This document shows positions 59,167 to 64,000 of a stretch of DNA of 64,000 nucleotides, piece by piece. A model generated the notes under the pieces. That model had not been told where the DNA came from and made no database searches. It saw nothing but the letters and a program-made list of their open reading frames with translations. Origin of the DNA: Ramlibacter sp. (GTDB taxonomy: Bacteria > Pseudomonadota > Gammaproteobacteria > Burkholderiales > Burkholderiaceae_C). Both the position numbers and the translations under genes were made by a program. The first letter of the stretch is position 1, and every line of letters begins with the position of its first letter. Location of the stretch: positions 682,001-746,000 of the forward strand of contig JAHBZM010000001.1 in assembly GCA_019635435.1 (NCBI GenBank), given 5' to 3'.

Positions 59167-60501
59167 ATGGCCTACAACGATTTCAGCATGGACAACCACT
59201 GGTTGCCCTTCACCCCCAACCGCGGCTTCCGCAAGGACCCCCGGGTTTTCGTCGGCGCCGACGGCATGCACTTCACCACGCACGATGGCAAGAAGGTCAT
59301 CGACGGCATCTCCAGCCTCTGGTGCGTGGGGGCGGGCCACAACCGCAAGCCCATCAACGAGGCGATCAAGACGCAGCTGGACACGCTGGATTACGCCACG
59401 GCCTTCCAGGCCAGTAATGACAAAGCTTTCAAGGCGGCCGAAATGATTGCCGCCATGGCGCCGGGCGACCTCAACAAGGTGCTGTTCTGCAACTCGGGCT
59501 CCGAGGCGGCCGACACCTCGCTCAAGGTGGCGCTGGCCTACCACCGGGCCCGGGGCGAAGGCCACCGCAACGTGTTCATCGGCCGCGAAAAGGGCTACCA
59601 CGGCGTGGGCTTTGGCGGCATGAGCGTGGGCGGCATCCCGGCCAACCGCAAGGTGTTCGGCACGGCGCTGCTGCCGCGCGTGGACCACATGCGCTTCATC
59701 CACGATCCGGTCAACCACGCCTACATCCACAACCAGGAGCCGGTCTGGCAGGAAGACCTGCTGCTGGAGCTGGAAAACCGCATCCTGCCGCTGCACGACC
59801 CGTCCAATGTGGCGGCCATCATCGTGGAGCCGGTGTCGGGCAGCGCGGGCTGGTACCTGCCGCCGCAAGGCTACCTCAAGCGCCTGCGCGAGATCTGCGA
59901 CAAGCACGGCATCCTGCTGATTTTTGACGAGGTCATCACCGGTTTTGGCCGCCTGGGCACCAACTTTGGCTCGGACTTTTACGGCGTGGTGCCCGACATG
60001 CTCAACTTTGCCAAGGCGGTCACCAATGGCGTGATCCCGCTGGGCGGCGTGATCTGCCGCGACAAGCTCTACGACGCCATGATGAACACCGGCTCGCCCG
60101 AGCATGTGGTGGAGTTCTTCCATGGCTACACCTACTCGGGCCACCCCGTGGCCTGCGCCGCCGCCATTGCCACGCTTCAGCTTTTCAAGCAGGAAAACCT
60201 GTTCGAGCGCGCGGGCCAGATGGGCCCGGTGCTCGGCGACGCGTTCCACAGCACCTTCAAGGGCCTGCCCAACGTGATCGGCATCCGCAGCCTCGGGCTG
60301 GCCGCGGCGGTGGAACTGGCGCCCATCGCCGGCTCACCGGGCAAGCGCGCCTATGACATCTTCCTGGACTGCTTCCACAAGGGCGCGCTGATCCGCCCGG
60401 CGGGCGACGTGCTGGTGATTGCGCCGCCCTTCATCGTGGAAAAAGAGCACATAGCCCAGCTGGTGAACACGCTGGCCGACAGCATCAGGAAGCACGCCTG
60501 A
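59167..60501 (+). CDS. Omega-amino acid (beta-alanine) pyruvate transaminase
   Basis: The 444-residue protein is a class III PLP-dependent aminotransferase. It has CNSGSEAADTSLKVALAYHR for phosphate binding, FDEVITGFGRLGTNFG with the PLP aspartate, and FAKAVTNGVIPLGG with the Schiff-base lysine. The N-terminus NDFSMDNHWLPFTPNR is typical of omega-amino acid:pyruvate transaminases that use beta-alanine. The exact amino donor is not shown by sequence alone. CAGGAG precedes the ATG. The 3' end overlaps the convergent ChaN-like gene by 17 bp. Confidence 0.9.
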   Translation: MAYNDFSMDNHWLPFTPNRGFRKDPRVFVGADGMHFTTHDGKKVIDGISSLWCVGAGHNRKPINEAIKTQLDTLDYATAFQASNDKAFKAAEMIAAMAPGDLNKVLFCNSGSEAADTSLKVALAYHRARGEGHRNVFIGREKGYHGVGFGGMSVGGIPANRKVFGTALLPRVDHMRFIHDPVNHAYIHNQEPVWQEDLLLELENRILPLHDPSNVAAIIVEPVSGSAGWYLPPQGYLKRLREICDKHGILLIFDEVITGFGRLGTNFGSDFYGVVPDMLNFAKAVTNGVIPLGGVICRDKLYDAMMNTGSPEHVVEFFHGYTYSGHPVACAAAIATLQLFKQENLFERAGQMGPVLGDAFHSTFKGLPNVIGIRSLGLAAAVELAPIAGSPGKRAYDIFLDCFHKGALIRPAGDVLVIAPPFIVEKEHIAQLVNTLADSIRKHA

Positions 60502-61222
60502 AGTCCTTGCAGTAGTCCTTGCCCGTGGCCACGGGTGGCAGCACCACCGGGACTGACTTGAAGCCCGAAGGCAGGTGCTGCGGCACCCCCAGGTCGGGCG
60601 CGACATGGCCGGCCCCCGCGATCAGCAGCACGGTCCGGCCCGGGCGCGCGGCGCCTGCCACGGTCCGGGCCATGGCCTGGTCGCGCGCCACCTGAACACG
60701 GGTCATAGGGCCGATCTGGCTTTCCGGCAGCGCGCCGCAGTGGCCGAGCCGGATGGCCTGCTGCTGGGCCTTGAGCGCGGGGCCGGGCAGTTGCTGGTCC
60801 AGCCGGGCATCGGCCATGGCCGCGCGCATCCCGGCGCGCGGCAGGTTGCCGCCCAGCACCGGCACACCGGCTTGCACCGCGGCCATCACCGCCGGGCCAT
60901 AGGCCGTCCAGGGCCAGGCCTTGTCGTTCCACTGCAGGGCCGTTTGAACGGTGGCCTCCTCTGCATCGCGGGGCAGGCCCGCGGTGCTGGCGCCCTGCTC
61001 GGCCATCTCCACCACCACGGCGGCCAGCAGGCCGCGCTGCGCGAGCGAGCGCACCATGTCGCGATGGGCCTGCTGGTGGCCCGGCGCATCGTGCTGCTCG
61101 CCCAGCAGCACCGCGTCGGCCGGCAGCAGCGAGTCCACGCGCGCGACGATGCCGGGGCCCGCCGATGGCGATGAGCAACCGGCCAGAAAAAGCAGAAGCA
61201 GGGGGGCGATCAGGTGGCGCAT
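60485..61222 (-). CDS. ChaN family (DUF399) lipoprotein
   Basis: The 245-residue protein has a lipobox (LFLAGC, Cys16) and the ChaN-like core with the early motif VLLGEQHDAPGHQQAH and the C-terminal LIAGAGHVAPDLGVP. ChaN-like lipoproteins have been reported to bind haem and belong to the EreA/ChaN fold. It is probably an outer-membrane lipoprotein. The gene ends within the transaminase gene on the opposite strand (17-bp overlap) and is divergent from the AbrB-type permease. Confidence 0.87.
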   Translation of the reverse strand: MRHLIAPLLLLFLAGCSSPSAGPGIVARVDSLLPADAVLLGEQHDAPGHQQAHRDMVRSLAQRGLLAAVVVEMAEQGASTAGLPRDAEEATVQTALQWNDKAWPWTAYGPAVMAAVQAGVPVLGGNLPRAGMRAAMADARLDQQLPGPALKAQQQAIRLGHCGALPESQIGPMTRVQVARDQAMARTVAGAARPGRTVLLIAGAGHVAPDLGVPQHLPSGFKSVPVVLPPVATGKDYCKDFRRAS

Positions 61223-61253
61223 GGATCGATACTAGCGCCTGCTCTCCCGCCCG

Positions 61254-62330
61254 TTGTCCCTGCTCTTCGTGCCCCTGAAAACCCCTGCCCGCGTGGCGCT
61301 GACCCTGGTGCTGGCCCTGGCCGCGGCCGAAACCTGCGTGGCGCTGCGCACCCCCATTCCCTGGATGATTGGCCCCTTGCTGGCCACCGCCATCGCCTCC
61401 ATCCTGGGCGCGCCGACAGCCAGCTGGACGCCGCTGCGCAACGCGGGCCAGTGGACGATTGGCGCGGCGCTGGGGCTGTACTTCACGCCGCAGGTCACGG
61501 CGCTGGTGGGCAGCCTGTGGTGGGCCATCGTGCTGGGCATTGCCTGGGCCCTGGCGCTGGGCGGCGCGTTCGGGCACTGGCTGCACCGTGGCCACGCCTC
61601 GCGTTTTGGCGGCACGCCGCAGCAGCAGCGCGCCACCAGCTACTTTGCCGGGGCCATTGGCGGCGCCTCCGAAATGACGCTGCTGGCCGAGCGCGAAGGC
61701 GCGCGCACCGACCTGGTGGCCGCCGCCCACAGCCTGCGCCTGCTGGTGGTCACGCTGGTGCTGCCCTTTGCCTTCACCTTCAGCGGACTGCACGGCATCG
61801 ACCTCACGCCACCGGGCCCGCGCGAGGCGCATTGGCCCGGCTTTGCCCTGCTGGCGCTGGCCACGGGCGCGGGCGCCTGGCTCATGCAGCGCCTGGGCCG
61901 GGCCAACCCGTGGTTCATGGGCTCGCTGGTGGTGGCCATGGGCTTCACCATGGCCAGCATCCACCTGTCGGCCATTCCGCAGTGGCTGAGCAACGCGGCG
62001 CAGCTGTTCATCGGGGTGAGCCTGGGGGTGCGCTTCACGGCGGATTTTCTGCACACCGCGCCGCGCTGGCTGGCGTCGGTGGCACTGGGCACCACGGCCA
62101 TGCTGGGCCTGTGCGCGGGCTTTGCCGCGCTGCTGGCCTGGGGCACGGGGATTCACCCGGCCACCATGATCCTGGGCACCTCGCCCGGCGGCATTGCCGA
62201 GATGGCCATCACGGCCAAGGTGCTGCAATTGGGGGTGCCGGTGGTGACGGCGTTTCAGGTCTGCCGGCTGGTGGCCGTGCTGGTGCTCGTGGAGCCGGTG
62301 GTTGTGTGGCTGTACCGGCGGGCGGGCTAG
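61254..62330 (+). CDS. AbrB family transporter
   Basis: The 358-residue polytopic protein matches the AbrB/ammonia-monooxygenase-associated permease family (about ten hydrophobic segments in two repeats). Repeat motifs include IPWMIGPLLATAIAS and the matching NPWFMGSLVVAMGF, with TSYFAGAIGGASEMTLLAE and LGTSPGGIAEMAITAK as the paired glycine-rich loops. The start is taken at TTG 61254, with no strong ribosome site; a later start is possible. The substrate is unknown. Confidence 0.85.
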   Translation: MSLLFVPLKTPARVALTLVLALAAAETCVALRTPIPWMIGPLLATAIASILGAPTASWTPLRNAGQWTIGAALGLYFTPQVTALVGSLWWAIVLGIAWALALGGAFGHWLHRGHASRFGGTPQQQRATSYFAGAIGGASEMTLLAEREGARTDLVAAAHSLRLLVVTLVLPFAFTFSGLHGIDLTPPGPREAHWPGFALLALATGAGAWLMQRLGRANPWFMGSLVVAMGFTMASIHLSAIPQWLSNAAQLFIGVSLGVRFTADFLHTAPRWLASVALGTTAMLGLCAGFAALLAWGTGIHPATMILGTSPGGIAEMAITAKVLQLGVPVVTAFQVCRLVAVLVLVEPVVVWLYRRAG

Positions 62331-62405
62331 CTGTGAAGGTTTCCGGGGCATGCCGTGGAACTGATGCCGAGGGTGCCCACCCAGACAGCGCGATGAGCAA
62401 CGCTG

Positions 62406-64000
62406 CTAGAGGGCGACAGGCGGCGCCCCGGCGTCCTCCTCCCAGGCGATGGTGATGTCGTAGCCGCGCAGCGACTCATGCACGGCGCTGCGCACGCGCA
62501 GGGGCTCGTCCAGGCACGATTCAAGCGCCATGCGCACCGTCCGGCCCTGTTGTGCATGGTCGTCCACCTCCAGCCGGGCCAGCGGCGTGCCTTGCAGCAC
62601 CTCCAGAAAATGGCGGCGCGCGGCGTCGTTGCGCAGGGTGGGCTTGTGCACCTTGCCCACCGCCGTCAGGGGCAATTCCCTGGTGATGAAGACCCGGCGC
62701 GGCGCCGCGGGCGGCTCGCCAATGTGCTGTGCCGCGAAATCCAGCAGCTCGGCCTCGCCGGGGACTGACAAGCCCGCGTCGGCGCGCAGGGTCACATAGG
62801 CCACCGGGACTTCACCCGCATAGGTGTCGGGCATGCCAACTGCCGCCGCCGCGGTGACGACCGGGTGACGCGCGAGGCACTCCTCGATCACGGCCGGATC
62901 AATGTTGTGGCCGCCCCGAATGATCAGGTCCTTGGCTCGCCCGCGGATGAAGACCCGACCGTCCGTGTCCACATACCCCAGGTCGCCGGTCACCAGCCAG
63001 CCGTCAGGCGTGAACAGGTCCGTGTTGTGGGCGGGGTTGCGGTAGCCGGGCGACACGTTCGGCCCCCTGACCACCAGCACGCCCGGCATTCCCCGGGGGC
63101 AGACGGCATCGGGCCGGCCCTGGGCGTCCAGCGCGCGCACCTGCACTTCGCAAAACGGGATGGGCAGCCCGGCGCTGCCCAGCACGCGCGGCCCCGATGC
63201 CGGGTCCACGCAGATCACACCCGCGCATTCGGTCATGCCGTAGATCTCGTGCAGGGGCCTGGAGGTCAGGCGCTCCATATCCTGGGCGACGGCGCGCGGG
63301 GTGGAGGAGGCGCCGCTCACATTGACCCGGATACGCGACAGGTCGCAGTCCGGCCCGGGGGGCAGAGCCACCACGGCCGCCAGCGCCGTGGGCACGCCGC
63401 CCACGATGGTGGCGCCTTCGTCCTCAACGATCTGCCAGAAACGTTGAACGAGTTCCGGGTCGCGAAAGCCCGACGGAGCCAGCAGCAGCACGCGCGCGCC
63501 CGCCATCAGCATGGACAGCCCCGCAAAAATCGTCGCGGCCACATGGAACATCGGCAGGCCGTTGGCCATGGTGTCCGCCGGACCCGCCTCAATGGCGGCC
63601 GCCCCGCCATACGCCGCCGCCAGCTGGTTGCCGTGCGTGTGGACCACCAGCTTGGGCATGCCGGTGGTGCCGCCGGTGTGAAAGATCGCTGCCGGTGTGT
63701 CCAGGCCCGCGCGGTCATCAAATTCCAGCCGGTCCGGCGCGGCTTGCCAGGCCGCCAGGAAATCCACTTCACCCGGGCCGGCTGCATCGCCACACCCCCC
63801 CAGCGCGGCCAGCGTGGTGATGCCCGGCGCCAGGGCCCGCACCTGTTGCGCCTTGCCCCACAGGCCGCCGGGTAGACCGGGTCCGGGGGCCACCAGCACT
63901 TTCACGCCGGCAGCCCGGGCCAGCGCGGCAATCTCTTCCGCGTTCAAAAGCGGATTGACCGGAAAGGCGATGCCCGCGGTTTCGGCGCCCCACAGGACGT
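62406..64000 (-). CDS. AMP-dependent acyl-CoA synthetase/ligase (N-terminus outside window)
   Basis: The reading frame is open to the right edge: the residues before the first TTG are VLWGAETAGIAFPVNP, typical of this family, so the gene starts beyond the window. The visible 530 or so residues show the ATP-loop HTGGTTGMPKLVVHTHGNQ, the YGMTECAG motif, TGDLGYVDTDGRVFIRGRAKDLIIRGGHNI and the C-terminal GKVHKPTLR with the catalytic lysine. It activates a carboxylic acid to its CoA thioester; the substrate is unknown. The 75 bp between it and the AbrB gene hold nothing recognised. Confidence 0.93.
   Translation of the reverse strand, partial: VLWGAETAGIAFPVNPLLNAEEIAALARAAGVKVLVAPGPGLPGGLWGKAQQVRALAPGITTLAALGGCGDAAGPGEVDFLAAWQAAPDRLEFDDRAGLDTPAAIFHTGGTTGMPKLVVHTHGNQLAAAYGGAAAIEAGPADTMANGLPMFHVAATIFAGLSMLMAGARVLLLAPSGFRDPELVQRFWQIVEDEGATIVGGVPTALAAVVALPPGPDCDLSRIRVNVSGASSTPRAVAQDMERLTSRPLHEIYGMTECAGVICVDPASGPRVLGSAGLPIPFCEVQVRALDAQGRPDAVCPRGMPGVLVVRGPNVSPGYRNPAHNTDLFTPDGWLVTGDLGYVDTDGRVFIRGRAKDLIIRGGHNIDPAVIEECLARHPVVTAAAAVGMPDTYAGEVPVAYVTLRADAGLSVPGEAELLDFAAQHIGEPPAAPRRVFITRELPLTAVGKVHKPTLRNDAARRHFLEVLQGTPLARLEVDDHAQQGRTVRMALESCLDEPLRVRSAVHESLRGYDITIAWEEDAGAPPVAL

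Noticed and set aside
1..64000. tRNA or rRNA genes
   Set aside because: No cloverleaf-like or rRNA-like segments were noticed in the intergenic spaces, which are mostly short.

Overview
The window looks like a chromosomal segment of a high-G+C betaproteobacterium of the order Burkholderiales, most likely Comamonadaceae. The evidence is gene content and order: a fused indolepyruvate ferredoxin oxidoreductase, yajC-secD-secF, smg-dprA-LysM facing def-fmt, tsaB-rimI-uracil-DNA glycosylase, and many small lipoproteins. Codon use is uniformly GC-rich except in one island at about 56.5-58.1 kb. I see no rRNA, tRNA, CRISPR array, insertion sequence or replication origin.

Layout. 0-10 kb: an Lrp/AsnC regulator divergent from the fused ior gene, then yajC-secD-secF and a DUF1631 protein with a glycine-rich insert. 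10-17.6 kb: a lipoprotein, smg, dprA and a LysM protein on the minus strand, facing def, a BamE-like lipoprotein, fmt and azlCD on the plus strand. 17.6-28.7 kb: three glycolytic genes (pgk, pyk, fba) interleaved with a minus-strand osmoprotectant operon (amidotransferase, Ngg synthetase, M42 peptidase, MscS channel) of the N-acetylglutaminylglutamine amide type. 28.7-33.3 kb: purC, a thioredoxin-TPR protein, purE, purK and tsaC. 33.4-39.4 kb: cell-envelope genes, namely two GDSL lipoproteins (one without its catalytic residues), an OmpW porin, a secreted lipase-like lipoprotein and a PBP4-type carboxypeptidase. 39.4-42.4 kb: an EamA transporter and tsaB-rimI-udg. 42.6-51.8 kb: two very large tandem haemagglutinin-type exoproteins. 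51.8-56.5 kb: a minus-strand LysR, mandelate-racemase-like, GlcD and LrgAB cluster. 56.5-58.1 kb: a lower-G+C type II restriction-modification island. 58.2-64 kb: purU, an omega-amino-acid transaminase, a ChaN lipoprotein, an AbrB-type permease and a CoA ligase cut by the window edge.

The strongest unexplained signal is a family of six short repeats of fixed length (58 bp) scattered over 43 kb. Each has a 17-bp palindromic head, exactly 20 bp, then GGAC and a tail. Four lie inside conserved genes (dprA, fmt, the thioredoxin-TPR gene, purK) without breaking the frame. One supplies the last codons and stop of the EamA gene, and one is intergenic. Other points of interest are the inactivated GDSL paralogue; matching A6/T6 dyads just after the -10 of two secreted-hydrolase genes; a TTGGTAAC box shared by pgk, pyk and fba; a possible 2-hydroxyacid operon using LrgAB as transporter; and a BglII-like nuclease convergent with an MT-A70 methylase that carries a C-terminal helix-turn-helix.
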